Source: Paenibacillus polysaccharolyticus (GTDB lineage Bacteria; Bacillota; Bacilli; Paenibacillales; Paenibacillaceae). Taken from it: 64,000 nt of DNA. Shown in pieces: positions 1 to 8,520 of this stretch. The translations under genes and the position numbers were made by a program. The DNA lies in NCBI RefSeq assembly GCF_900102085.1, contig NZ_FMVM01000002.1, positions 248,001 to 312,000 of the forward strand, in the 5' to 3' direction. Position 1 is the first letter of the stretch, and each line of letters opens with the position of its first letter. Below the pieces are notes generated by a model. That model did not search any database and was not told the origin of the DNA. It saw nothing but the letters and a program-made list of their open reading frames with translations.

Positions 1-105
1 GATAAAAAGATGTCGCTTGGTTCTGAACGTGTGTATACGATTTGTCTGAACTGCGGTGAGGTTGTTTCCATTAAGGTGAAAAACCCGGAGAAGTTGGTGA
101 ATTAA
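1..105 (+). CDS. small zinc-ribbon-like protein, C-terminal part
   Basis: The reading frame is open from the first base and ends at TAA 103-105, giving 34 residues; the start lies outside the window. The visible part contains a CxxC pair (T-I-C-L-N-C-G) followed by a beta-rich V-x-I-K-V tail. This fits the second knuckle of a short zinc-ribbon protein; small proteins of this shape in Paenibacillus are often labelled 'TFIIIB-like', as I recall. The first CxxC would have to lie upstream. The function is unknown, and the family label is a guess from this short end. Confidence 0.5.
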   Translation, partial: DKKMSLGSERVYTICLNCGEVVSIKVKNPEKLVN

Positions 106-182
106 ACAGTTTTCGGGAGAGAAGACAAAAGGAATCCTGCACTTATAGTACGACTTGACCGTTTTATCATTTTCATCACAGG

Positions 183-208
183 CAACCGATATGTCGGTTG
201 TCTTTTTG
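183..208 (+). terminator. rho-independent terminator
   Basis: A perfect 7-bp stem (CAACCGA/TCGGTTG) with a 4-nt loop is followed by a T-rich run. It ends the truncated zinc-ribbon gene and isolates the downstream regulator. Confidence 0.8.
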
Positions 209-303
209 CTTTTCCCACCTTGTATTTCAAATGATACATTTAGTAGAATGATGAAGCACATACACTTGCATTTAAGAGGTAACGCTAGGATAGGGGTGCT
301 ACA

Positions 304-1005
304 GTGAATCGCATTTTGCTTGTTGAAGATGATGAAAATTTTGTATTTGGAATAGAATATACGTTAACCAATGAAGGTTATGAGGTCATTCATGCCGGAA
401 CCTTGAAGGAAGCTCGCGATGCTCTTGCGCAGCACGAGATAGAACTTATTTTGCTCGATATTAATTTGCCTGACGGAACGGGATATGAATTATGCAAGCA
501 AATTCGTGTGGACTCAGAGGTGCCGATCATTTTTCTCACCGCGCTGGATGAAGAGATGAATGTGGTCGCGGGACTTGATCTGGGTGCTGACGATTATATG
601 ACCAAGCCGATTCGTACCAAGGAGCTGCTTTCTAGAATCAAGGCTGTTTTACGGCGTCATTCCCGCCCTGAACAGCATTCAAACATATGGAAATCCGACG
701 ACTTTGAAGTTCGCGTGCTGGAAGGTGTTGTTTTCAAAAACAAAAATGAAGTTCCGCTGACAACGCTAGAGTTCCGGCTGCTTCTTATGTTAATGTCCCA
801 TCCCAAACAGATATGCAGCAGGACATCAATCCTTGAGAAGTTATGGGATGTCTCTGGTGAATTCATTGATGATAATACGTTGTCCGTACATATACGCCGA
901 TTAAGGGAAAAGGTGGAGGAAACACCCGCCGCGCCTAAGTATATTGTTACAATTCGCGGAGTTGGATACAAATGGAACGCCGAAACGACAGGAGCATACC
1001 GCTGA
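304..1005 (+). CDS. OmpR/PhoB-family response regulator
   Basis: DNA-binding response regulator of a two-component system. The receiver domain (residues 1-115) has the acidic pair D9/D10, phospho-acceptor D52 (L-L-D-I-N-L-P), T79 and K101 (M-T-K-P). The C-terminal winged helix (about 128-228) ends in the usual RGVGYKW motif. The start is GTG 304, preceded by a GGGG-type Shine-Dalgarno. The stop overlaps the ATG of the kinase gene (TGATG), which indicates translational coupling. The kinase and an ATPase/FtsX permease follow on the same strand, so the expected job is to control that exporter, as in many Firmicutes antimicrobial-peptide or cell-envelope stress modules. The partner kinase has a HAMP domain and is not a BceS-type intramembrane sensor. 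The stimulus is not deducible. Confidence 0.93.
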   Translation: MNRILLVEDDENFVFGIEYTLTNEGYEVIHAGTLKEARDALAQHEIELILLDINLPDGTGYELCKQIRVDSEVPIIFLTALDEEMNVVAGLDLGADDYMTKPIRTKELLSRIKAVLRRHSRPEQHSNIWKSDDFEVRVLEGVVFKNKNEVPLTTLEFRLLLMLMSHPKQICSRTSILEKLWDVSGEFIDDNTLSVHIRRLREKVEETPAAPKYIVTIRGVGYKWNAETTGAYR

Positions 1006-2249
1006 TGGTTGAAGTCATCCGTAATCCGGAGTGGAAATCTGTGTTCACCAAGTTTATCCTTGTTCAATTAGGTTTGACTGCAATCATTTATGTTGTGATG
1101 AACCTACAAACACAAAGCATTAATGAAACGGTTGTGAACCAGCACGCGGCCTTTGTTGGACAAGTGTTAAGTAAGCAACCACAGCTCGAAGATCAGCTCA
1201 TTCATACAATTACTCAAGGGACAGACCCGCAGGATCTTAAGCTAGGTAAACAAATATTGTCTCAATACGGATATACAAATCATATGAATATTCAGGATCA
1301 GCCTGCCCTATCGGGAACAGCATTACCTGGAAATACAGCGTTGATCTTTTTCCTGTGCGGTATCCCGGTGTTGCTGCTTTTATATTGGGAGTACCGTAAG
1401 CTGTTTTCCAGAATACGCCGTGTTACACATGCAGCGGAGCAGGTGGTGGAAGGTCAATTCGATACCTCATTGCCTGAGAATGCAGAAGGAGACTTCAGCG
1501 CTCTTGGTCATAGCTTTAATATGATGGCAGGTAGGCTAAGTCATAGTGTAGATCAGCTGAAGCAGGAGAAAACATTTCTAAGCCATCTGCTGACCGATAT
1601 ATCACATCAACTCAAAACACCGCTCGCATCCCTGCTCGTATTTAATGAAAATATGTTGCATGACCCACACATGAAAGAAGACGTCCGAGCCACTTTTCTG
1701 GAACGAAGCAAGCAACAGATCGAACGCATGGAATGGCTCATTATCAGCTTGTTGAAGCTGGCAAGAGTGGAAGCGGGAGCCATCGTTTTTCAACTGCAGA
1801 ACATTAAACCCAAAGACATCATTGAATCAACGGTGCAGACCTTGCAACCCTTGGCGGAGCAGAAGAAACAGACTATTGTCGTTCAAGGCGGCGAGGACAT
1901 GTTGCTGCATGCAGATGAAGAATGGTTAACCGAGGCGATTATTAATCTGACTAAAAATGCACTGGAGCACTCTCCCGTATCAGGAAAAGTTTACATTACC
2001 ATGGAAGACGAAGGCTTGTTTCATTCGATTACCATCCGGGATGAGGGGGAAGGGATCGGGCCGGAACAGATCCCCCATGTGTTCACGCGATTTTACTTAG
2101 GCAGAAGCAATGCTAAACCTCACAGTACCGGGGTAGGTCTGTCCCTGACCAAGTCCATTATTGAAGGTTTGGGTGGAACGATCTCGGTATCAAGCGAGCC
2201 TGGAGAGGGAGCTGAATTCCGAATTACTTTTATGAAAACAGTGTATTGA
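1005..2249 (+). CDS. HAMP-domain sensor histidine kinase
   Basis: Membrane sensor kinase, 414 aa from ATG 1005. The frame is open upstream to 972, but AGGAG at 990-994 with 10-nt spacing and the TGATG overlap with the regulator select ATG 1005. TM1 lies at about residues 15-33 and TM2 at about 110-131, leaving an extracytoplasmic stretch of only about 75 residues. HAMP follows, then HisKA with H201 (S-H-Q-L-K-T-P), and HATPase_c with N box (N-L-T-K-N-A-L-E-H), G1 (D-E-G-E-G-I) and G2 (G-V-G-L-S). It should phosphorylate the preceding regulator. The sensor domain is too short and unspecific to name a ligand. Confidence 0.92.
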   Translation: MVEVIRNPEWKSVFTKFILVQLGLTAIIYVVMNLQTQSINETVVNQHAAFVGQVLSKQPQLEDQLIHTITQGTDPQDLKLGKQILSQYGYTNHMNIQDQPALSGTALPGNTALIFFLCGIPVLLLLYWEYRKLFSRIRRVTHAAEQVVEGQFDTSLPENAEGDFSALGHSFNMMAGRLSHSVDQLKQEKTFLSHLLTDISHQLKTPLASLLVFNENMLHDPHMKEDVRATFLERSKQQIERMEWLIISLLKLARVEAGAIVFQLQNIKPKDIIESTVQTLQPLAEQKKQTIVVQGGEDMLLHADEEWLTEAIINLTKNALEHSPVSGKVYITMEDEGLFHSITIRDEGEGIGPEQIPHVFTRFYLGRSNAKPHSTGVGLSLTKSIIEGLGGTISVSSEPGEGAEFRITFMKTVY

Positions 2250-2311
2250 GAGGAAGCTTACAATAACGTAAGCTTCCTCTTCACTTTAACGTAAGCTTCC
2301 GAGCCTATAAT
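2250..2311 (+). promoter_or_regulatory. hairpin with repeated motif plus -10 element before the ABC genes
   Basis: A perfect 12-bp stem (2250-2261 with 2268-2279, 6-nt loop) directly follows the kinase stop. The right-arm sequence AACGTAAGCTTCC occurs at 2266-2278 and again at 2289-2301, 23 bp apart. A TATAAT box lies at 2306-2311 with a poor -35 in front. Inference: a partial terminator plus a separate, activator-dependent promoter for the exporter genes, the repeats being possible sites for the OmpR-type regulator. The T-run after the stem is weak. Confidence 0.45.
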
Positions 2312-2361
2312 AACCATATGAATACAACAATTGTTCACAGCTCATGAAGGAGGCACATGCT

Positions 2362-3054
2362 TTGGAAATTTTAAAAACGCGTGATTTATGTAAAACATAC
2401 GGAAGTAACGACGCCAAGGTCGATGCATTGAAAGAGATTAATTTAACGGTTCAACAAGGTGAATTTGTCGCTATTGTTGGTGCAAGCGGTTCGGGGAAAA
2501 GTTCGTTACTGCATTTGCTTGGAGGTGTAGATCGCCCAACAAGTGGACAAGTCCATATTGATGGGACAGACTTGTATTCTCTGAACGAAACGGATTTAGC
2601 CATTTTCAGAAGACGAAAGATCGGATTCATTTTCCAGGCGTATAACCTGATTCCGGTTCTAAGCGCAGAAGAAAATATTAAACTGCCTATGCTACTAGAC
2701 CATCGTCAAGCCGATGAAGACTATGCAGACGAACTAATGAACGTACTCGGTCTAAAAGACAGAAAGCATCATCTCCCTAACCAGCTATCAGGTGGACAGC
2801 AACAGCGTACAGCCATTGGACGAGCCTTGATTAACAAACCTTCGATCATACTAGCTGACGAACCAACGGGGAATCTCGATAGCAAAAACAGTAAAGAAAT
2901 TGTAGATTTGCTCACCTATTCGGTTCGAAAGTACAATCAAACCTTGATTATGATTACACATGCTTCCGATGTAGCCCGGAGAGCCGATCGTATTGTGAAC
3001 ATTAAAGACGGGGTTCTTTTCGATCAGCAATCTGGGGGCGAGAGCGATGCGTAA
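2362..3054 (+). CDS. ABC exporter ATPase, MacB/LolD-like
   Basis: ATP-binding subunit of an FtsX-type (MacB/BceA class) transporter. It has Walker [10 protein letters not shown]-loop, signature L-S-G-G-Q-Q-Q-R, Walker B I-L-A-D-E-P-T-G and the switch His (M-I-T-H). An ATG exists at 2344, but the strong AAGGAGG at 2347-2353 lies inside that extension. TTG 2362, 8 nt after it, is therefore the better start (M-E-I-L-K-T-R-D), giving 230 aa, typical for the family. The gene overlaps the permease by 8 nt. Together they form a lipoprotein-release or peptide/antibiotic resistance type exporter; the substrate is unknown. Confidence 0.92.
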   Translation: MEILKTRDLCKTYGSNDAKVDALKEINLTVQQGEFVAIVGASGSGKSSLLHLLGGVDRPTSGQVHIDGTDLYSLNETDLAIFRRRKIGFIFQAYNLIPVLSAEENIKLPMLLDHRQADEDYADELMNVLGLKDRKHHLPNQLSGGQQQRTAIGRALINKPSIILADEPTGNLDSKNSKEIVDLLTYSVRKYNQTLIMITHASDVARRADRIVNIKDGVLFDQQSGGESDA

Positions 3055-5698
3055 GTACACAGGGCTCACCGAGAAGTATTTACTTGGCCAGAAAAAAAGA
3101 TCCATTCTCACCATTGTTGGCATCATTCTATCGGTAACACTTCTTACCGCTGTCGGCACACTAGCGATGAGTTATCAGGACAAACTGGTACGTCAGACGA
3201 TTCAAGATTACGGAGATTATGAGGTGTCCTTCAATGGAGTTTCGGGCAAAGACGTACCTCGTATCGTAAACCAGGCCGCCATAGGCAGTGCAGGAGTCAT
3301 TCATCGTATTGGTTATGCAACCATAAGTTCCACGAGTGAAAAGGAGCAAAAGGAAAATCCATTTGCTGCGCCGTATCGTTATCTGAATGTGAAGGGATAC
3401 GACTCGCAAGCCATGTCCAAGCTTCAAGTTCAGTTGGAGAGTGGACGTTTGCCACAAAAGCCTAATGAAATCATCCTGTCATCCTGGAGTCTGAATAATT
3501 TCACTTCGAAACCAGCGGTTGGTGACAAGATCACGCTGGATCTGGGAGATCGGGTCGAAGCTTCCACCGGAAAGGTGAAGAGCGTGAACTCCATTGGTGA
3601 TTACGGGTGGAATCTGGATGAAAAATTCAAACCGCGTATGAAACAGCAATATACCGTTGTCGGGGTGATGAAAACAGCCAAAAATGTAACGTGGTCATCC
3701 ACTTTTATCTATTCAGCGATTACGTATGATGATCATCAAAAAATCGATCCGTCTCAGAATTTTTTTATCTATGCGACCATGAAATCGATGGACAATATAA
3801 AGGAGAAGAGCGAGGCCATTCTGTCTTCATTGGGTTTAGGGAATGTGGATCAAGGTTCTGCTCAGGAACTGAACCGTGAAAATGTGTTAAAGGATATACG
3901 CATTGAATATAACAATGAATTGCTCAAACTGTTTGGCAAGAGCACCTATGCCAACGTTAACCAAAGCTCAATGTATGCATTTGCAGCTATTGTTCTAATT
4001 ATCATGGGATGCACCAGCGCGGTAATTTACAATACGTTTCATATTTCAGTGCTTGAACGCATTTCTCAGTTTGGCATGCTGCGCTGTATCGGTGCAACAC
4101 CAGCCCAGATTCGCAGGATCGTATTCAAGGAAGCGACTGTGCTTAGTCTAATTGCCATTCCAATCGGTTTATTTACAGGAACCATTCTAATGAAAGTTTT
4201 ATTCTATAACATTAGCATGCTGACATTAGGCTTCTTGAACGATATGCACATGATTATTTTATTGCCTGTTCTACTTGCGGCAGCAGGTTTAGGACTGATT
4301 GTTGTCTATGTGTCAGCGCTGGGTCCAGCCAAACTGGCCTCCAACGTTTCACCGCTTGAAGCACTGAAAACCTCAGGCAGCACGGCGGTAGAGCAGGGGG
4401 ATTTCAAGCGCTTGTCTTTTGCAGGTAGCAAATGGCTAGGGTTTGAAGGTCGGTTTGCCAGCCGAAATATTCGGCGGAACCGAAAGAGATTCCGCATTAC
4501 GGCTTTTTCGATGATTATCAGCATTGTTATGTATATTGTGTTTGGCGGCTTGGTGAATCTTCTAGGAACAACCTCTGAATCAGGCATCGATTACTCTTAC
4601 TCCTTGGACTATCAAGGGATGAATAAACGTATCCCTAATTCGGTGTATAATAAGCTGGTTACACTTGATGGAGTTAAAGAGGCTTATCCGTTCTACACCC
4701 ACCAGCTTCAAGCGATCATTCCGAAAGAGAAAATAAATCCGGATTACTACCAGCAGCAGAAAGAAATGTACACGGTTGAACAGGAAAACGGGTATCGGAT
4801 GGGTAACAACTTTCTGACATCTTACGGTATAAACGGACTTCAGGAACTTCGTCCCAAACTCACCTCCGGAAGCATTGATGCAAGCCAAATGAATGATGAA
4901 AATGGTGTCATTGTTATCCAGAAAATCAGCATGATCACCGACAAAGGGACTAACATGATCATTGATCAAACCCGTTTCAAGGTTGGTGATAAAATTAAGG
5001 TCCGGTCAATGGGTGACAAGCAGTCATACAAAACCGTTACTGTTGTCGGAACCGCAGATCAAGCCCCTCTCTCTGGTAAATACACCGAAAGTGCTGTTAT
5101 TCAAATGATTACGACACCGAAGGTGATTGAAAACATCACGGGCGATAATTCTTATGACAGGATATTCATTCAAGCGAATCCTGAGACAGATAACGGGGCA
5201 ATTGTGGGTTATTTCAAAAGCCTTGTTCAGCAGGATGCAGGGTATAACTATCGCGATCGGATAGAGGAGATGAAACAAGCCCGTAACGATGCTATGACGC
5301 TAAATATATTCCTGTACGGTTTTATCGGAGTCATTGCAGCCATTGCGTTTCTGAATATTTTGAATACGGTAAGTACGAATCTTATTCTGCGGACGAAGGA
5401 GTTCGCCGTATTAAAAGCGATTGGTATGACGCAAAAGGAAATTCGTAAGATGGTTTTGCTTGAGGGTGTGTTCTATGGCGTATTTGCCGCTGTGTACGGA
5501 AGTCTTCTTGGCACAGGCCTAAGTTATAGTGTGTCCTATCTGATGAGAAATGCTGTGCAGGTCGAATGGGTTATGCCTTGGAGTAGCATTCTGATTGGCA
5601 GTTTGGGTGCTATCATAGCCACACTCATAGCCTCATACTGGCCGCTTAGACGTCTTGAACGAATCCAGATTACAGATGGTTTGCGCGGGGAAAATTAA
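3047..5698 (+). CDS. FtsX-like ABC permease (duplicated FtsX domains)
   Basis: Large membrane subunit, 883 aa. The N-terminal TM (Q-K-K-R-S-I-L-T-I-V-G-I-I-L-S-V-T-L-L) is followed by a roughly 250-residue extracytoplasmic domain and a three-TM FtsX domain (about 300-430). A second TM (I-I-S-I-V-M-Y-I-V-F) follows at about 485-505, then another large outside domain and a C-terminal FtsX domain (about 745-870). The conserved F-G-M-L-R-C-I-G-A-T / F-A-V-L-K-A-I-G-M-T turns before the helices mark both repeats. This two-FtsX layout is usual for Gram-positive MacB-like permeases that work as single long chains with one ATPase gene. The start ATG 3047 overlaps the ATPase stop. It probably extrudes a peptide or lipid-type substrate. 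Confidence 0.9.
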   Translation: MRKYTGLTEKYLLGQKKRSILTIVGIILSVTLLTAVGTLAMSYQDKLVRQTIQDYGDYEVSFNGVSGKDVPRIVNQAAIGSAGVIHRIGYATISSTSEKEQKENPFAAPYRYLNVKGYDSQAMSKLQVQLESGRLPQKPNEIILSSWSLNNFTSKPAVGDKITLDLGDRVEASTGKVKSVNSIGDYGWNLDEKFKPRMKQQYTVVGVMKTAKNVTWSSTFIYSAITYDDHQKIDPSQNFFIYATMKSMDNIKEKSEAILSSLGLGNVDQGSAQELNRENVLKDIRIEYNNELLKLFGKSTYANVNQSSMYAFAAIVLIIMGCTSAVIYNTFHISVLERISQFGMLRCIGATPAQIRRIVFKEATVLSLIAIPIGLFTGTILMKVLFYNISMLTLGFLNDMHMIILLPVLLAAAGLGLIVVYVSALGPAKLASNVSPLEALKTSGSTAVEQGDFKRLSFAGSKWLGFEGRFASRNIRRNRKRFRITAFSMIISIVMYIVFGGLVNLLGTTSESGIDYSYSLDYQGMNKRIPNSVYNKLVTLDGVKEAYPFYTHQLQAIIPKEKINPDYYQQQKEMYTVEQENGYRMGNNFLTSYGINGLQELRPKLTSGSIDASQMNDENGVIVIQKISMITDKGTNMIIDQTRFKVGDKIKVRSMGDKQSYKTVTVVGTADQAPLSGKYTESAVIQMITTPKVIENITGDNSYDRIFIQANPETDNGAIVGYFKSLVQQDAGYNYRDRIEEMKQARNDAMTLNIFLYGFIGVIAAIAFLNILNTVSTNLILRTKEFAVLKAIGMTQKEIRKMVLLEGVFYGVFAAVYGSLLGTGLSYSVSYLMRNAVQVEWVMPWSSILIGSLGAIIATLIASYWPLRRLERIQITDGLRGEN

Positions 5699-5712
5699 CG
5701 AGTCAAAAAAAG

Positions 5713-5744
5713 CTCGGTTGTTCGCTTTAGAACGAACAACCGAG
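5713..5744. terminator. bidirectional terminator
   Basis: A 12-bp perfect stem (CTCGGTTGTTCG with CGAACAACCGAG), 8-nt loop, has T-rich/A-rich flanks on both sides. It lies between the convergent permease and TetR genes and can serve both. Confidence 0.85.
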
Positions 5745-5756
5745 TTTATTGACGTT

Positions 5757-6374
5757 TTAAGTGGTCGTTACTCCTTTAAGAAAAACACGTACAATTTTCT
5801 CCGCCATGACATGATGAGACTCATATTTTTGCTGATCATGCGCCCGGTTCCCCATCAACATTAGAGTCGAAAAAGCCTCAGCCAAGAAAAGCGGATCTTC
5901 TTCACGAAAGATTTTCTCATCCATGGCTTTTTTAAAATGCGAGGCTAGTACGTCATGAATCTGATGTTCTGATTCACGAATGGCATGAATCTGTTCTTCC
6001 TCCAGAAAAGGCTCCGCTTCACGCATCATCATTTCAATCTCACCATGCGGATTAGCAAGACGAGCTTCCGCTAATCGGATTAATCCGTCTCGTAAATGTT
6101 CCGCCTCATCCAGCATATGCGCCGTAATTTTTCTAACGTTCTGCAACATCGTTGTCATGGCTGCCACGAATAGATCCGCTTTGCCCGCGAAATGATAATA
6201 TATGGTTGGTTTGGATACGCCGCATTTCTTCCCAATCTGCTGAAGGGTAACCATCTCGTAGCCAAATTCTTTAAATAGGGTAGATGCCGTATAGATAATA
6301 GTTTGTTGCATGGAAATGTCATTGTCTGTCTGCTTGGGTCTTCCGCGCAAACGCTTAGGTACTTGCTCTGGCAT
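5757..6374 (-). CDS. TetR/AcrR-family repressor
   Basis: A 205-aa regulator. The N-terminal HTH (about residues 28-65, V-T-L-Q-Q-I-G-K-K-C-G-V-S-K-P-T-I-Y-Y-H-F) is typical of TetR; the C-terminal half is the helical ligand-binding and dimer domain. The frame extends to a GTG at 6386, but AAGGAG sits only 1-2 nt before it. ATG 6374 (M-P-E-Q-V-P-K-R) gives workable spacing. It is divergent from the hydrolase at 6512, and an inverted repeat lies in the hydrolase promoter, so the most likely role is repression of that gene. The ligand is unknown. Confidence 0.9.
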   Translation of the reverse strand: MPEQVPKRLRGRPKQTDNDISMQQTIIYTASTLFKEFGYEMVTLQQIGKKCGVSKPTIYYHFAGKADLFVAAMTTMLQNVRKITAHMLDEAEHLRDGLIRLAEARLANPHGEIEMMMREAEPFLEEEQIHAIRESEHQIHDVLASHFKKAMDEKIFREEDPLFLAEAFSTLMLMGNRAHDQQKYESHHVMAEKIVRVFLKGVTTT

Positions 6375-6435
6375 AGATTCGTACACACTCCTTCCACAAT
6401 ATTTTATGTCAAATCATAAATATAAGCAAAGAAGC

Positions 6436-6464
6436 TTGTAATTTTACTTACCAGTAAATATAAT
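6436..6464 (+). promoter_or_regulatory. sigma-A promoter with embedded TetR-type operator
   Basis: -35 TTGTAA (6436-6441), 17-bp spacer, -10 TATAAT (6459-6464). The spacer is almost filled by the inverted repeat TTTACT-TACC-AGTAAA (6443-6458). A repressor bound there would block RNA polymerase. The expected start point near 6471 supports ATG 6512, not 6482, as the hydrolase start. Confidence 0.7.
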
Positions 6465-6511
6465 TAGTTCTGTAATTAAAAATGATACGTTTAAAGGTGG
6501 GCAACGAAGTT

Positions 6512-7285
6512 ATGGCAAAGACAACAGTGCGTAAGAGCAGATGGAAGAAAATAGCGATATGGATTAGTGTAATTATTATTGCCCTGGTAGCAGGGGTGTT
6601 TGCGTACCTGGCATCTGTCACATACAGCCCTTCGGAACAAGCGGAAGTGGCAATGAAAAGTGATGATCGGGTCGTTGTTAGTGAAGTGAAGAACGGTTAT
6701 CAATTTGAACCTAAAGGGCAGGACATCACACAGCCTAATGTTGTGTTTTATCCCGGAGGTTTAGTGGAGCCGGCAAGTTATGCGACTATGGCACGAGCAC
6801 TAGCGGAGCAAGGACATCGTGTGTATATTACGAAGATGCCGCTGAACTTGGCGATGTTCGGGGAAAACCGGGCGGATACGTTTCTCGCGGAACATGCGGG
6901 TGAAAGCTTTGTTATTGGTGGACACTCTCTAGGAGGTGTATTCGCTTCAAGATATGCTGCGGCGCACACAGCTCAGATCAAAGGTGTCTTTTACCTAGCT
7001 TCTTATGCAGATGATGGCGGGAGACTGGACGGAACCAACTTGTCCGCACTGCAAATTACGGGAAGCAATGATGGTGTTCTGAACTGGGAATCGTGGGAAA
7101 AAGCCAAATCCAATCTTCCAAATGACACGACATATGTAAGCATAGAAGGCGGCAACCATGGTCAATTTGGCTCCTACGGAATGCAGAAGGGAGACAACGC
7201 ACCTAAGATCACAGAACAGGAACAGCTTAAGCAGGTTGTTCAGGCATTGGAAGAATGGATGAAATCAAATTCAATAAAACCATGA
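6512..7285 (+). CDS. membrane-anchored alpha/beta hydrolase
   Basis: A 257-aa protein. The N-terminus is basic (K-S-R-W-K-K) followed by one TM helix (about 12-32), so the hydrolase domain lies outside the membrane. The nucleophile elbow is G-H-S-L-G-G; the acid is probably in G-S-N-D-G-V and the base in G-G-N-H-G-Q-F-G, giving the Ser/Asp/His triad of Abhydrolase_5-type proteins. The frame starts at ATG 6482, but that would leave almost no leader after the predicted promoter. ATG 6512 is preceded by AAAGGTGGG and is preferred. It is divergent from and probably repressed by the TetR gene. The substrate is unknown; induction through a TetR ligand suggests ester or xenobiotic handling, which is inference. 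Confidence 0.85.
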   Translation: MAKTTVRKSRWKKIAIWISVIIIALVAGVFAYLASVTYSPSEQAEVAMKSDDRVVVSEVKNGYQFEPKGQDITQPNVVFYPGGLVEPASYATMARALAEQGHRVYITKMPLNLAMFGENRADTFLAEHAGESFVIGGHSLGGVFASRYAAAHTAQIKGVFYLASYADDGGRLDGTNLSALQITGSNDGVLNWESWEKAKSNLPNDTTYVSIEGGNHGQFGSYGMQKGDNAPKITEQEQLKQVVQALEEWMKSNSIKP

Positions 7286-7293
7286 CCAAATAA

Positions 7294-7343
7294 AAAAAGA
7301 CCGAGGTTTTCATCTGCAAACGATGAATGCTGTCGGTCTTTTT
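7294..7343. terminator. bidirectional terminator
   Basis: Outer stem AAAAAGACCGA/TCGGTCTTTTT with an inner TTCATC/GATGAA pairing. It lies between the convergent hydrolase and GlsB-type genes. Confidence 0.8.
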
Positions 7344-7397
7344 ATGATTTTCGATGATTTTCTATTGAACAACGTGATCGATTTCCGCTTCTCTTGG

Positions 7398-7655
7398 TTA
7401 ACGTCTACGGAAGGCTCCGCCGCGTGCCAGAGCAAAAAAGAGGAGCAGGGCAATGATTGAGCCAACGATCGCCGGAATGATATGAAACCCGCCAATCACC
7501 GGTCCCCTTGGTCCAAGCAATTCGGTTCCTAACCAGGAACCGATAAAACCCGCAACAATGTTCCCAATTACACCGCCCGGTACGTCCCGCCCAATCAAGT
7601 TGCCACTTAACCAGCCAATAAGTCCACCAACAATAAGTACCCAGAGCAGATCCAT
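7398..7655 (-). CDS. GlsB/YeaQ/YmgE-type stress membrane protein
   Basis: An 85-aa hydrophobic protein with three TM segments (about 3-20, 28-46, 55-77) rich in Gly. It shows G-G-L-I-G-W-L-S-G-N and G-N-I-V-A-G-F-I-G-S-W-L-G, the hallmark of the transglycosylase-associated (Transgly_assoc) family. A short basic R-R-R tail follows. AAAGGAG is well placed before the ATG. In other bacteria these proteins are induced by general stress; the mechanism is unclear despite the family name. It stands alone between terminator and regulator genes. Confidence 0.9.
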   Translation of the reverse strand: MDLLWVLIVGGLIGWLSGNLIGRDVPGGVIGNIVAGFIGSWLGTELLGPRGPVIGGFHIIPAIVGSIIALLLFFALARGGAFRRR

Positions 7656-7812
7656 GGTTTGTTCTCCTTTCTTCGGGTTTATTACAAGTTATGTTGGGTT
7701 CAGTGGAATATACCTCATCTTATATTGGTGGAGTACTGCAAATGCTCTGTGCTAAGATGAGGGTACTTATGATTCAAGCTGGGGAACAAGGATAGAAGGG
7801 GTGTACAGTCCA

Positions 7813-8520
7813 TTGAATAAAATACTTGTCATTGACGATGAAGTCGCCATTCGAGATTTAATTGAGCTGGTGCTCAGAAGAGAGAACTATGATGTAAAAA
7901 CCGCAGAAGATGGCAAAACCGGGCTGCAATTGCTGGACTCTTTTCAACCAGATCTGGTAGTGCTTGATTTGATGCTGCCCGATTGCTCGGGATATGACTT
8001 GTGCAAGGAGATTACCGGGAAACGTGCAGTTCCTGTTATTATGCTCTCTGCCAAAAATGAGATTATAGATAAGGTGCTTGGATTAGAACTTGGCGCGGAA
8101 GATTACATGACAAAACCTTTTGACAACCGCGAATTACTTGCTCGCATCAAGGTAGTTTTGAGAAGAAACGAGAGCAAGGTGGAGACAAGTGAAGGGACGG
8201 AATCGCAAACAACACGCATCGTTCATGAAGAGCTGACATTTGATATGGAAAGTCGAAGAGTGCTGAAAAACGATGTTCCCGTCTCTTTGACGGCCAAAGA
8301 GTTTAAAATTCTGGAAACTTTACTTAAAAGGCCTGACAAAATCTATACTCGGGATGAGCTCTTACAGATCGGATGGGGATATGATTTTATGGGAGATAGT
8401 CGTAGTGTGGATATGACCATCATGCGACTGCGGAAGAAACTGGAGGATAACGCGGACGAACCGAAATATGTCAGAACGATCTATGGATTCGGTTATCAAC
8501 TTGGAGGTGGCGAGGCCTGA
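7813..8520 (+). CDS. OmpR/PhoB-family response regulator
   Basis: Response regulator, 235 aa from TTG 7813 (M-N-K-I-L-V-I-D-D-E). The frame extends to GTG 7801, but the GAAGGGG Shine-Dalgarno touches that codon and is spaced about 11 nt from TTG 7813. Acidic pair D8/D9, phospho-acceptor D52 (V-L-D-L-M-L-P) and M-T-K-P-F lysine are present. A winged-helix domain (about 130-232) ends in R-T-I-Y-G-F-G-Y-Q. The partner kinase overlaps the stop. The lipoprotein promoter downstream has repeats spaced 11/22 bp, the usual spacing for this family, making it a likely target. Confidence 0.93.
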   Translation: MNKILVIDDEVAIRDLIELVLRRENYDVKTAEDGKTGLQLLDSFQPDLVVLDLMLPDCSGYDLCKEITGKRAVPVIMLSAKNEIIDKVLGLELGAEDYMTKPFDNRELLARIKVVLRRNESKVETSEGTESQTTRIVHEELTFDMESRRVLKNDVPVSLTAKEFKILETLLKRPDKIYTRDELLQIGWGYDFMGDSRSVDMTIMRLRKKLEDNADEPKYVRTIYGFGYQLGGGEA

